In this document: positions 23,083-35,177 of the stretch, piece by piece
How the letters are laid out: every line of letters begins with the position of its first letter
Numbering within the stretch: the stretch's first letter is position 1
The notes under the pieces: generated by a model
The model's input: the letters and a program-made list of their open reading frames with translations, nothing else
Told to the model about the DNA's origin: nothing
Databases searched by the model: none
Source of the DNA: Calamus simplicifolius
Taxonomy: Eukaryota > Streptophyta > Magnoliopsida > Arecales > Arecaceae
Direction: 5' to 3'
Assembly: GCA_900491605.1 (NCBI GenBank)
Contig: UESW01003835.1
Coordinates: 1,935,795 to 1,999,794, forward strand
Length of the DNA: 64,000 nucleotides
Made by a program: the position numbers and the translations under genes

Positions 23083-23950
23083 AGGGCTGGTCCTAGGTGG
23101 CCATAGTCATTTATGGTCCCTAGCCGGCCATCGGGCTGGTCCTAAGCAGCCATAGTCATTTACGGCCCCTAGCCGGCCCTCGGGCTGGTCTTAGGCGGCC
23201 ATAGTCGTTCAAGGCTCCTAGCCGGCCCTCGGGCTTGTCCTAGGCGGCCATAGTCATTCAAGGCCCCTAGCCGGCCCTCGGGCTGGTCCTAGGCGGCCAT
23301 AGTCATTTACGGCCCCTAGCCGGCCCTCGGGCTGGTCCTAGGCGGCCATAGTCATTTACGGCCCCTAGCCGGCCCTCGGGCCGGTCCTAGGCGGCCATAG
23401 TCGTTCAAGGCTCCTAGCCGGCCCTCGGGCTAGTCCTAGGCGGCCATAGTCATTCAAGGCCCCTAGCCGGCCCTCGGGCTGGTCCTAAGCGACCATAGTC
23501 ATTTACGGGCCCTAGCCGGCCCTCGGGCTGGTCCTAGGCAGCCATAGTCATTTACGGCCCCTAGCCGGCCCTCGGGCCGGTCCTAAGCGGCCATAGTCAT
23601 TTACGGCGCCTAGCCGGCCCTCGGGCCGGTCCTAGGCGGCCATAGTCGTTCAAGGCCCCTAGCCGGCCCTCGGGCTGGCCCTAGGCGGTCGTAGTCATTT
23701 ACGGCCCCTAGCCGGCCCTCGGGTCGGTCCTAGACGGTCATAGTTTTCCAGGCTTCTAGCCGGTCCTCGGGCTGGTCCTAAGCGGCCATAGTCGTTCAAG
23801 GCCCCTAGCCGGCCCTCGGGCTGGTCCTAGGCGGCCATAGTCATTCACGGCCCCTAGCCGGCCCTCGGGCTGGTCCCAGGCAGCCATAGTCATTCAAGGC
23901 TCCTAGCCGGCCCTCGGGCTGGTCCTAGGCGGCCATAGTCATTTACGGCC
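23083..23950 (+). repeat. E2 tandem array B, period 49 bp, about 17 copies
   Basis: Units begin gggctggtcctaggcggcc and include ggcccctagccggccct, with spacing exactly 49 bp (for example 23133 and 23182). It follows array A after a 12-bp joint, ctacaaagaaga. It is related to the LTR array of the same family. From 23951 to 24262 there is spacer leading to the end of the antisense gene. Confidence 0.95.
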
Positions 23951-24262
23951 CACAGGTGGCCTTGCTGGTGCTTAACACCTAGTCGATCCTAGGCTAGCGC
24001 TGGGTGATTCTAAAAGAAACTCTTTAAGATGCCGCGACGGACCCCTTACATAATTTTAGAATGAATAACACTAGCAAAGCACTAAGCATAGACAAGAAGA
24101 TAGGAATTATCAGACTTTGAAATGATTATAGGTTAATAAAACCAATCTAAACATAGAACCAACACATAAAATTACCTGACAACAGAATTTCATTACTAAA
24201 ACATTGTCATACAAGAAGCCAATCTTGGCTGAACCACAGAAACAAAAAAGAGGGGCTCAAAA

Positions 24263-24363
24263 TCAAGACCCTGAGGACTCTGACTCATCCTCCGAATCAT
24301 CACCCACGGGCTGAATGCTATCGAGGTCGCCCAGCTTGTAGACTTGTGAAATTTTCTTCTTGC
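24263..24363 (-). pseudogene. E2 antisense gene, C-terminal end, cut off by LD
   Basis: The minus strand encodes the acidic C-terminus seen in E3 (ISQVYKLGDLDSIQ, then DDSEDESESSGS). The reading is interrupted at 24364, where the LD target duplication acttt begins. It resumes at 32926. Confidence 0.8.
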
Positions 24364-24368
24364 ACTTT
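24364..24368. repeat. LD target-site duplication, left (acttt)
   Basis: acttt before tgtcacgcccc, repeated at 32921-32925. The uninterrupted sequence is seen in E3 at 47790, where ttcttgaactttttgaag reads straight through. Confidence 0.95.
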
Positions 24369-27229
24369 TGTCACGCCCCAGACCCAAAATTTTGAGCTAG
24401 GGTGACAACCCGCCGCGTGCCGGGCACGCAAGGCGTGCCGGGCACGCAAGGCGTCCCGAAACATGACACTGAGTTCAAGAAAAGCAATAACCTATATATC
24501 ATTCAAGTCCATGGCTTTAATACAATCCATAACTAAAGATTTGGGCTACAAGCTCTACACATAAGCATTACTGGGGTTACATCAACATATGAATCCACTT
24601 TAATTTAAATAGAAGCTCCAACGAACCTATGGTTCCTTACACACCACAATAATATAGTCTGGGCATCAAGCCCTACACATAAATACACTGGTATAGCAAT
24701 AAAACAAGAATCTATAATTGAGTTGAGGTCCATCACTCCAACATGTTATTCTCAAATCTCATGGTCCTGTAATAAAAAAACATTATAATATTTTCATGAG
24801 ATTACACTCAGTAAGTAAACCATGTTATGCAGTCAAATCATAGCATGATAATCAATAAACACATAGATGATTTGCATGCTTAAACATTATACAATTACTC
24901 AACCATGCAATATAAGTAAACCCATTATTGTTATATTATATCATATGTGTCCCACGGCCCTGCAATGCCCCATAACAAAGGAGAGCCGCGGCGGCACATA
25001 TAAATATAATTCAAATCATTTGCACTCATCATTGTTGTATTATATCATAGCAAATTATCAGTGCATATAAACAATTCATTGTCATATTATATTATATATG
25101 TCCCACGGCCCTGCAATGCCCCATAACAAAGGAGAGCCGTGGCGGCACATATAAATATAATTCATTCTTTTGCATTCACAATCACTCCATTATGCAATGT
25201 AAGTATTATATCATGCGTGTCCCACGGCCCTGCAATGCCTCATCTGAGCACATCCTCCAGATGTGTATGGCCATAGCAAAGGAGAACCACAGCGGCACTT
25301 ATGAATATAATACTAATCATTTGCAGCCATAACCGCTCAATTATACTATATAAGTAAACCCACTGTTTATACTCTCAATGGTAACTGTAAATGTGACCCA
25401 CGGCCCTGCAATACCTCAATCAGAGCACATCCTCCAGATGCATGGCCATCAATATCCACAGAACACATTGTACGATGTGTGAGGCCATACCATAACAGAA
25501 CACACTCTACGATGTATGTGGCCATAAAAATCATACAGAACACATTGTAAGACATGTGGGCCATACCATAACACACTCGTCAGTGTGGGAGGCCGTAAAA
25601 ATCATACAGAATGTCTACAATATGTGGGGCCATATCCTAACAGAATACATCTCCAGTGTGTGTGGCCATAAAAATCATACAGAACACATCTACAATGTGT
25701 GGGGCCATAGTAAAGGAGAACCGCGGCGACACATAACAGTACCTCACAATACATCAATACATCAATCATGTAGCAAAACAGTGGATTATACCTACTGAAC
25801 AATTGCATGTAATATATCACATCAATGTCATACAACTGCATCTCTCATGCATAATAACTGCATCTCTCATACATAGCAACTGTATCTCTCATACGTAATA
25901 ACTGCATCCCTCATGCATATCATCCACACATAGCAAAACAGTGATTGTACTTTTAATTTTTATATCAATATCATAACATTTATATTTTTCATGCTCAGCA
26001 TTCATTGTGAAATAAATCTCAGTCATAGCATATAAACAACAGTATATTGCCAGCATTCATTTAATTAAGCAATGTCCATGAATATTCTATGCATAACACA
26101 ATATAAATTTCACAATTCAATTACACATATCCTGAAATAATTTATTTAATAACTGATAACTGGCTTACTTACCTCCGCACGCAATCCAACAGATATATCA
26201 GCTAATCAGATGTCGGGATACCTGGAGGATTATTTACATAATTAAATGATTAAAATCTGGATCATGAAATGATTCCTAAGACTCTACCCTGACCAATCCA
26301 CGGGCCCAACTTCGGACTCGAATATCTCTCACCGTACCCACTCAAATGGGGAAGTAAATTCATCCCTAGAAACTAGATTCAACCTAAATTCCAACCATAA
26401 ATTTTTCTTGCTAATCCCAGCCCGTTACGGGGCCCTAAAACTAGCCCCAAAGCTGCTCGCTGCACAGCCCAATAGGGCCCAAATGATGGCAGCCCAGCAG
26501 CCCAGCCAATTCTTCGATCCCCGCTCCTCTGTTTCACCCGAAACAGAGGACAGCATCCGGCCGGCGGCCAGGGCCGCCGCCGGCCTAATTCCGTCCGGCC
26601 CGGCCACCGAAGGTCGGGCCGGAGCCGGCCGCCGCCGCGGCCGGCCTCCTTTTCCCTTCATTCAACCTCAATTTCTCTCCTTCTCTCTCTTTCTCTCCGT
26701 AGCTCCCGCGTGGAATTCATCGCGCCGGCGACGATTCCGGCCAAATTGGGGCCGGTCCGGCCGTCATTGGCCGGACCAGAGCCGGCCGCCGCCGCGGCCG
26801 GCCTCCCCTCTCTCTCCCTCTCCTTAATTTTCTCTCGTCATCTCCCTCACGTCCGCGCGGCACGTCTTTGTGCCGGCGGCACGGCCGGCCACTTTGGCCG
26901 GCCGGACCTCCATCGGACGCACGCCCGGCGCCGGTGGAGGCGACAGGCGGAAGCTCGGGCCCGGCGAGGCGGCGAGCACGCCGCCGGGCCCGAACCAACC
27001 GGCGGAAGCCGGTTCGGCTTTCGCCACCGCGCGAGAGGAGGGCCAATTGGCCCTCCCTCTCCTCTCTCTCTCCACCACTACCCTGCCGGACGCCTCCCCT
27101 GGCGCCGGCGGAGTCGTCGGCCAAGTCTCAGGCCCGGCGCAGCGGCGAGCACGCCGCCGGGCCTGAACCAAGCGTCGATCAGCCAGATGTCTCCCGTGCA
27201 CTCTCTCTGTCTCTATCTTTCTCTGTCTC

Positions 27230-27271
<42 letters not shown>

Positions 27272-27507
27272 AAGGGATTACCCAGGGGATTACCTGATGA
27301 CAGAAGTGCGCCTGCGTGAAGGAAAGGTCCTCATCCTCCCTATTTATTCACCTGAGCAGCCCCTCGGATCTGAGTTTTCTCGGAAGGCCAAACGCTTCGC
27401 CTGGAGCGAAGCGTTAGTCCGGGAACTCAATAGTCAGGAGCTTGGTTCATTTGAACCAAGCCTGGTTCGTCTGAACCAAATCTGGTTCATTTGAACCGGG
27501 TATTACA
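24369..27507 (-). repeat. LD 3' LTR (3139 bp)
   Basis: Right-hand end ccgggtattaca, left-hand end tgtcacgcccc. It holds an AT-rich half with short repeats (24950-25730), a GC-rich block (about 26400-27180), a CT-rich microsatellite (about 27190-27275), a perfect 10-bp-stem hairpin at 27391-27415, and three palindromes at 20-bp spacing (27444-27497). Compared with the 5' LTR it has an extra 18-bp copy at 24417-24452. Confidence 0.92.
24950..25730. repeat. Short dispersed repeats inside LD LTR
   Basis: The word cccacggccctgcaatgcc recurs at about 24952, 25103, 25225 and, with a change, 25397, each followed by a gcggcacatata-like word. From about 25455 to 25720 a unit of about 40-45 bp with cagaacacat and gtgtgtggccataaaaatca recurs. 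The same pattern is at 30360-31140 in the other LTR. Confidence 0.85.
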
Positions 27508-27520
27508 TCCTCCCCTCCTT
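27508..27520 (-). promoter_or_regulatory. LD polypurine tract
   Basis: aaggaggggagga on the minus strand, directly next to the 3' LTR, as needed for plus-strand DNA priming. It fixes the element orientation together with the primer site. Confidence 0.85.
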
Positions 27521-29624
27521 ATAAAAATTTCGTCCTCGAAATTTGATATACATCTAATAGAATATGAATCAAATTTTTCTATCTCATAATCAGCTAAATT
27601 TCATTCAAAAGTCATCGTCATCAATACATCATTGATCTTTATAAGTCAATTCTTTCTTAAGCTAAATTGGTTCAAGTTCTAGCATATAACGGGGTTTGAA
27701 ATACACCTCCTCGAAATTAAATGTCCACAATTTTGTACTATTAAAGATATTCACTAGCAACTTTTATTTCATTCCCAAGTACCCAAATGACATATCCAAC
27801 TTACAAAATTTGATCTTTCTACCAAATAAAATTGAATCCAATTAAAATTGAATTCCATAAGAAGTATTCCTCTTTTTTTTTTTTTTTTTTTTTAACTTCT
27901 CACAACACAATCATTATAAATATCATAGAATCCATCATTCTTAAGGTTAGTAACAAATCAGGTATTCATAATTTCTTGATAGGACAATTCCAAGTTCTTT
28001 TGAATTAAATATAAGACAGTTTTCTTCCAATGCTCTCTCAACTCATAAATAGTTGAATGTGCCATTAATCATTACGATACTTATATCAATCATTATAACA
28101 TACTTGGTTTTACTCTTGAATATTCAAGCTAACATCAATCATAATTAACTAATTTAATTTCTTGGAATGATAGTGCCATCATAATCATCAGTATGATTAT
28201 TTTATCTCCTTCATATATATCAATAATACCACCATAACCAATCAATTTCTCTTGAATAGGTCAGTATATCCTCAATAAGTAATGCAATTTAAATGATTCA
28301 AATTCTTGAATCAATTATTTCGTTACCAATGATTATCAAAATCATCTATAGATTATGCAATGTCTCATGCCATAATATGACCAACTAATTTAAACCCTTC
28401 AAATATCTCAAAGTGACTTCACTAATCTAGCTCAGATAGATACAAGACTTATAAGGTCAGTAAAGATTGAAAATGCACTTACCATCCGAAAGACATAATT
28501 GAAATTTATAGTAATCTCTCTATGACTTGAAAGTGATAGTAGATGTATCCTTAACCATAATCCATAATTGATAATAATCAACATAAAATCATCTCCCCCT
28601 TTTTTTTTATTTTTTTTTTGCCACTTATGGCCGATCAATAATTTATCCATCCTAGAGAAAGATATCTCCTTAGGAACTATGAAGAAAGGTACAATAAGTA
28701 TGCACAATAAATTAATGAATAGGTATCTTGATTTAGAAATCTATTAATAGATAAAAATCCCCATGAAATTCTTTATCAGTAGAGTTTTTCTCATTCTCAT
28801 TATTGCTAAAATCTTTCACTTTCTACCATCAAAATATTTGGTCATTTATAGCCAAAATTAGTTCTAAAGATTAATAGAGTCTACTGCTCTCAAAACTTAA
28901 ACAGTAATTGTCTTAGAATTTAAAATTTTATAATCTTCCATCATGATATAATAAGCAATCAACCACTTCATTAGCATCAATATCAACCATCTCCATATCT
29001 AGCAAAATAACAATCAGTTTTGAATCTATGATATCCATAATAAAAGTCTCTTAGTAAAATTCACTACATATACTTATCCATCCAGACTCAAATTCAGAAA
29101 GTACTCAATTATGCTTAATCAAAAACATGTAATTAACTATTTCATTCCCAAAATATCATCAATATTAATCATCCCTATAACCGGTAGATTAACTTACAAT
29201 ATCAACAATGTAAGTTCCACTATTAAAATTCATTATATACATCCACATTCAAATTCAGATTTAATACCTCAAAATCCACATATCAACACAATTGCAATAT
29301 AGACATAATGATGTTATCTTAGTCATATTAGTCATCCACTACTATGTTTATTCCATAAATTCATCTATCTTTTATTGCATATCCAATTAAAATTTCATCT
29401 CCCATATTATTTAAAGGTCTAAAATTGTTACGAATCATTTTCAACAAGTTTAATTGAACTAAAACCTCTAGAAGCCCCTTGACCCACTGGCAGATCGGCA
29501 TTACCGGCCAGAGAGTCCTCCTCATACAGTTGGCTCCTAGTACGGCGAGCCATAACTAATTCCTGGTAAATTGGATGTGGTTAATATCATCATAAACTAA
29601 TGTGTCAGGTGTCTCTAAAGATAT

Positions 29625-29771
29625 GTTCTCTCCGTGTTATCATGTCAATATGTCTGTGTCCCTAGGGTCATAAGTTCTCTACGTGTTATCATGTCAATAT
29701 GTTTGTGTCCCTAGGGTCATAAGTTCTCTACGTGTTATCATGTCAATATGTTTGTGTCCCTAGGGTCATAA
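29625..29771 (-). repeat. 49-bp unit repeated three times in LD leader
   Basis: Copies at 29625-29673, 29674-29722 and 29723-29771, each starting gttctct and ending cctagggtcataa. In element orientation it directly follows the primer site. Confidence 0.97.
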
Positions 29772-29776
29772 CCTGA

Positions 29777-29788
29777 GCTCTGATACCA
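29777..29788 (-). promoter_or_regulatory. LD primer binding site (initiator Met tRNA type)
   Basis: The minus strand reads tggtatcagagc, the standard complement of the plant initiator tRNA-Met 3' end. It lies 7 bp from the 5' LTR. Confidence 0.92.
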
Positions 29789-29795
29789 TAAAAGC

Positions 29796-32700
29796 TGTCA
29801 CGCCCCAGACCCAAAATTTTGAGCTAGGGTGACAACCCGCCGCGTGCCGGGCACGCAAGGCGTCCCGAAACATGACACTGAGTTCAAGAAAAGCAATAAC
29901 CTATATATCATTCAAGTCCATGGCTTTAATACAATCCATAACTAAAGATTTGGGCTACAAGCTCTACACATAAGCATTACTGGGGTTACATCAACATATG
30001 AATCCACTTTAATTTAAATAGAAGCTCCAACGAACCTATGGTTCCTTACACACCACAATAATATAGTCTGGGCATCAAGCCCTACACATAAATACACTGG
30101 TATAGCAATAAAACAAGAATCTATAATTGAGTTGAGGTCCATCACTCCAACATGTTATTCTCAAATCTCATGGTCCTGTAATAAAAAAACATTATAATAT
30201 TTTCATGAGATTACACTCAGTAAGTAAACCATGTTATGCAGTCAAATCATAGCATGATAATCAATAAACACATAGATGATTTGCATGCTTAAACATTATA
30301 CAATTACTCAAACATGCAATGTAAGTAAACCCATTATTGTTATATTATATCATATGTGTCCCACGGCCCTGCAATGCCCCATAACAAAGGAGAGCCGCGG
30401 CGGCACATATAAATATAATTCAAATCATTTGCACTCATCATTGTTGTATTATATCATAGCAAATTATCAGTGCATATAAACAATTCATTGTCATATTATA
30501 TTATATATGTCCCACGGCCCTGCAATGCCCCATAAAAAAGGAGAGCCGTGGCGGCACATATAAATATAATTCATTCTTTTGCATTCACAATCACTCCATT
30601 ATGCAATGTAAGTATTATATCATGCGTGTCCCACGGCCCTGCAATGCCTCATCTGAGCACATCCTCCAGATGTGTATGGCCATAGCAAAGGAGAACCACA
30701 GCGGCACTTATGAATATAATACTAATCATTTGCAGCCATAACCGCTCAATTATACTATATAAGTAAACCTACTGTTTATACTCTCAATGGTAACTGTAAA
30801 TGTGACCCACGGCCCTGCAATACCTCAATCAGAGCACATCCTCTAGATGCATGGCCATCAATATCCACAGAACACATTGTACGATGTGTGAGGCCATACC
30901 ATAACAGAACACACTCTATGATGTATGTGGCCATAAAAATCATACAGAACACATTGTAAGACATGTGGGCCATACCATAACACACTCGTCAGTGTGGGAG
31001 GCCGTAAAAATCATACAGAACATGTCTACAATATGTGGGGCCATATCCTAACAGAATACATCTTCAGTGTGTGTGGCCATAAAAATCATACAGAACACAT
31101 CTACAATGTATGGGGCCATAGTAAAGGAGAACTGCGGCGACACATAACAGTACCTCACAATACATCAATACATCAATCATGTAGCAAAACAGTAGATTAT
31201 ACTTACTGAATAATTGCATGTAATATATCACATCAATGTCATACAACTGCATCTCTCATGCATAATAACTGCATCTCTCATGCATAGCAACTGTATCTCT
31301 CATGCGTAATAACTGCATCCCTCATGCATATCATCCACACATAGCAAAACAGTGGATTGTACTTTTAATTTTTATATCAATATCATAACATTTATATTTT
31401 TCATGCTCAGCATTCATTGTGAAATAAATCTCAGTCATAGCATATAAACAACAGTATATTGCCAGCATTCATTTAATTAAGCAATGTCCATGAATATTCC
31501 ATGCATAACACAATATAAATTTCACAATTCAATTACACATATCCTGAAATAATTTATTTAATAACTGATAACTGGCTTACTTACCTCCACACGCAATCCA
31601 ACAGATATATCAGCTAATCAGATGTCGGGATACCTCGAGGATTATTTTACATAATTAAATGATTAAAATCTGGATCATGAAATGATTCCTAAGACTCTAC
31701 CCTGACCAATCCACGGGCCCAACTTCGGACTCGAATATCTCTCACCGTACCCACTCAAATGGGGAAGTAAATTCATCCCCAGAAACTAGATTCAACCTAA
31801 ATTCCAACCATAAATTTTTCTTGCTAATCCCAGCCCGTTACGGGGCCCTAAAACTAGCCCCAAAGCTGCTCGCTGCACGGCCCAATAGGGCCCAAATGAT
31901 GGCAGCCCAGCAGCCCAGCCAATTCTTCGATCCCCGCTCCTCTGTTTCACCCGAAACAGAGGACAGCATCCAGCCGGCGGCCAGGGCCGCTGCCGGCCTA
32001 ATTCCGTTCGGCCCGGCCACCGGAGGTCGGGCCGGAGCCGGCCGCCGCCGCGGCCGGCCTCCTTTTCCCTTCATTCAACCTCAATTTCTCTCCTTCTCTC
32101 TCTTTCTCTCCGTAGCTCCCGCGTGGAATTCATCGCGCCGGCAACGATTCCGGCCAAATTGGGGCCGATCCGGCCGTCGTTGGCCGGACCAGAGCCGGCC
32201 GCCGCCGCGGCCGGCCTCCCCTCTCTCTCCCTCTCCTTAATTTTCTCTCGTCATCTCCCTCACGTCCGCGCGGCACGTCTTTGTGCCGGCGGCACGGCCG
32301 GCCACTTTGGCCGGCCGGACCTCCACCGGACGCACGCCCGGCGCCGGTGGAGGCGACAGGCGGAAGCTCGGGCCCGGCGAGGCGGCGAGCACGCCGCCGG
32401 GCCCGAACCAATCGGTGGAAGCCGGTTCGGCTTTCGCCACCGCGCGAGAGGAGGGCCAATTGGCCCTCCCTCTCCTCTCTCTCTCCACCACTACCCCGCC
32501 GGACGCCTCCCCCGGCGCCGGCGGAGTCGTCGGCCAAGTCTCAGGCCCGGCGCGGTGGCGAGCACGCCGCCGGGCCTGAACCAAGCGTCGACCAGCCGGA
32601 TGTCTCCCGTGCACTCTCTCTCTGTCTCTATCTTTCTCTGTCTCTATCTCTCTATCTCTATCTCTGTCTCTCTCTCTCTCTCTCAAGGGATTACCCAGGG

Positions 32701-32920
32701 GATTACCTGATGACAGAAGTGCGCCTGCGTGAAGGAAAGGTCCTCATCCTCCCTATTTATTCACCTGAGCAGCCCCTCGGATCTGAGTTTTCTCGGAAGG
32801 CCAAATGCTTCGCCTGGAGCGAAGCGTTAGTCCGGGAACTCAATAGTCAGGAGCTTGGTTCATTTGAACCAAGCCTGGTTCGTCTGAACCAAATCTGGTT
32901 CATTTGAACCGGGTATTACA
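29796..32920 (-). repeat. LD 5' LTR (3125 bp)
   Basis: Same structure as 24369-27507. Here the hairpin near 32805 has one mismatch and the 18-bp unit near the left end is single. The GC-rich block spans about 31815-32595. Confidence 0.92.
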
Positions 32921-32925
32921 ACTTT

Positions 32926-35165
32926 TTGAAGCCCTTGGCGAAAGCATCCACGGCTGCCTCACTACATTCTGCTGCAAATTCGGCGGAATTCTTGTAGGAC
33001 TCCACAGCCTGCCGGGCTCTCAAATCGGCGGCGCTAACTCGGAGAACAGCCTCAGCTTGGGCAGCCATTACTCTCTCTCTAGCTTGGACTTCAGCAGAAA
33101 TTAATTTGGTTAAGGTTTCTCTCATCTCGTCTTCAGCGGAAGCCAGCTTCCCTTCAACAGAAATCAGCCGCTCCTCCGTGGTGGCTAGTCTCTCTTTTGC
33201 AGCCCTAGTTTCTAATTCAAGCAACTCAGCTCTATCTTCTGCAGCCACAGCTCTCTCCTCAGCTTGGGCCACCTTGAGAAGGGCGTTCCCCAACTTCTCC
33301 TCAGTCAGCCCTAACCTCGATACAGTCTCGGCTAATTTGGCCTCAACCTCTTCAATCCGGGCTTTCAAGGCCTGATTTTCCCCTCAGCAGTCTTCAGTGA
33401 GTCGGATGCTGCGAGCTCCCGAGCCTTGGCCTCGGACAACTCTTGAGTTAACCCACTCACTTGGGCCTTGAGGGCATCCAATCTGGGCAAACTCTGGTTA
33501 CGTTTTCCCTCGAGACAAGCATCTCGAAAGACAAATGCACTATTGGACGCCTGCAAAATAGGAAGTTAATTGAGAAAAGAAAGGAAAAAGAGAAAAGAAA
33601 GGAGTAAAATAAAAAGCTGAAAGATCTCCCAGAATCACCTAGAGGATGGCAGTAAAGAAAGTATCAAAAGGATTTCTCCAATGGTTGACGACGAAGTTCG
33701 GCCTGGAGGTTGGGCAAGGGGGAACGACTAAGTAGCCGTTCGGCCAGACGTCCTCGGCGTGTCGCATTGGTCCCAGGCGGCCAGCTGGGACCGTCCTCAT
33801 GAGCAGGTGTCTCTGCCCCCTCCTGAGGTGAATGAACCTCCAAAAATCGATCGTCGTTGGCCTCTCATGCCGGAGGTGTCGCCGTCCTTTCATCTGGCAC
33901 AGCTTCACCTTCGACTTCAGGGGAGGGCGGGGAGCTCTCCCTCGTTGGCTCCTCTCGAGCCTCGGATAGAGGGACCCCTATGGGTAACTCTTTCGGGCCT
34001 CGGCTGGCGGAACCTCTGTTACCAGCCCCACGGCACGAGGGTCCCCTCTCTTCAGGCCCCCCACTAATGTAACTTCAAGGGAGGAAGGTTGAGCCACTCC
34101 ACCCGGCAGTGGATCATCCCCTGCTACCTGTCTGGACTTCTTGAGCCCTCTTTTCACTGGACCCTCGTCCGCTTTCCTTTCCTTAGAGCCTCTGACAGAG
34201 ACTTGGTGGAGAACCGCATTTCTGCATCAAAGGAGCAAAAAGTCAGAAAACAAAGGCAATAAAACAAACAAGAACAAGACAAAAAGTCATATGAAAAACC
34301 TATATACAAACACACGTGTAGTGAACAAAACAGGGAATGAAAAGGAAGAAAGGAAAGAATTGGTCGACAGTCGAAAATGGTAGCGCTCACCGGGGGTCGG
34401 TGAGGGCGCCACTGATGCTGCTAAGGCTTCACGAAGGTTGCCCTCCGACAGTAGCTCTGTGCAAGGGGGAATGATAGAGGACAGGAGGGTCTGGAAAAGT
34501 TCTCGGTCCCTTTCCTCAATACTAGAATTTTATTGGGGCTGGTGTCGGGACTATTCCAAGAGGTCTTTATCTTTTCACCATGGACATAGAAGAAACGTGA
34601 CTTCCACCCTTTTATTTTAGAGGGCAAGTCTAATTTGAGGACCCTCTTTGGACGAGAAACAAAACTCCACCAGCCACTTCCGGAGACATTTCTAAGTTTA
34701 TACAAAGCTCGAAACAAGGAAACTCGAGCAGGAGCGCCATGGAAATAGCATAGTACTAAGAATGCATATAATACGAATGGAATTTGGAGTCAGCTGGGCA
34801 GGAATTAAGTTATACCTATTTAAAAGATTCAAAAAGAAAGGATGAAGAGGGAGGCAGAGTCAATCCTTGAGGAATTCTTCATATAGGGCGACTCCTCCTC
34901 CCCGCCCACTAGTGACCTTGTCACCAAACCAAGGAGCGGACAAACAGATGCTGTCGGGAATTCCATATTGAACCCTAATTCTCTGAATGTTAGGCTCTTT
35001 CAAGACAAAACGTATTCCCCCGGGCCCGCAGAACTACGTCCGGAGGGAGAGGTCGAATGTGGCGGAGGGGGTGAAACCCTAGAAGCCAGAGAAACAGGCC
35101 TGTCTACGGAGGGAGGAACCTCACTCGATGGGACCTGGCCTGATGGAGTCTCACTCGAATGAACC
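32926..35165 (-). pseudogene. E2 antisense gene, main part: Transposase_28-like region and coiled coil
   Basis: Read on the minus strand: a Pro/Ser-rich N-terminal part (about 35165-35010), then IQRIRVQYGIPDS, GGVALYEEFLKD, PLHPFFLNLLNRY, IPAQLTPNSIRI and FRALYKLRN. An intron with donor gtgagc and acceptor gatgcag fits about 34390-34222. A second exon and intron precede the coiled-coil exon, which starts ASNSAFVFRDACL. Stops occur after FLKD and after TPPA. The N-terminus and promoter are missing because a deletion joins this gene directly to the LTR at 35178. The protein function is unknown. Confidence 0.75.
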
Positions 35166-35177
35166 TCGCTAAAGGGG

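Larger units (their letters stand above)
27508..29795 (-). other. LD interior, no coding capacity
   Basis: AT-rich (poly-T run at about 27872-27894), with no frame above about 90 codons and no RT, integrase or gag motif on either strand. The only structured part is the 49-bp triplicate beside the primer site. Replication would depend on proteins from another element. Confidence 0.85.
24369..32920 (-). mobile_element. LD: non-autonomous LTR retrotransposon with 3.1-kb LTRs (LARD-like)
   Basis: Two direct repeats, 24369-27507 and 29796-32920, with TG...CA ends flank a 2.29-kb AT-rich interior without coding capacity. The primer site and polypurine tract place the element on the minus strand. 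It has a 5-bp target duplication and an empty-site reference in E3. LTR ends of the type GGGCGTGACA followed by TGGTATCAGAGC are common in Del/Tekay chromoviruses, so it may be a deletion derivative of that lineage; this is inference. The two LTRs differ by scattered bases and small indels only, so the insertion looks fairly recent. Confidence 0.92.

Noticed and set aside
20752..23950. Possible CRISPR array
   Set aside because: Units are 136 bp and 49 bp, directly tandem with no unique spacers, in a plant retrotransposon.
26408..27494. Long open frames of 139-208 codons on both strands of the LD LTR, repeated at 31821-32907
   Set aside because: They overlap each other in several frames, consist of Ala/Pro/Arg/Ser-rich low-complexity sequence caused by GC-rich DNA and a CT microsatellite, and lie in an LTR. 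No domain recognised.
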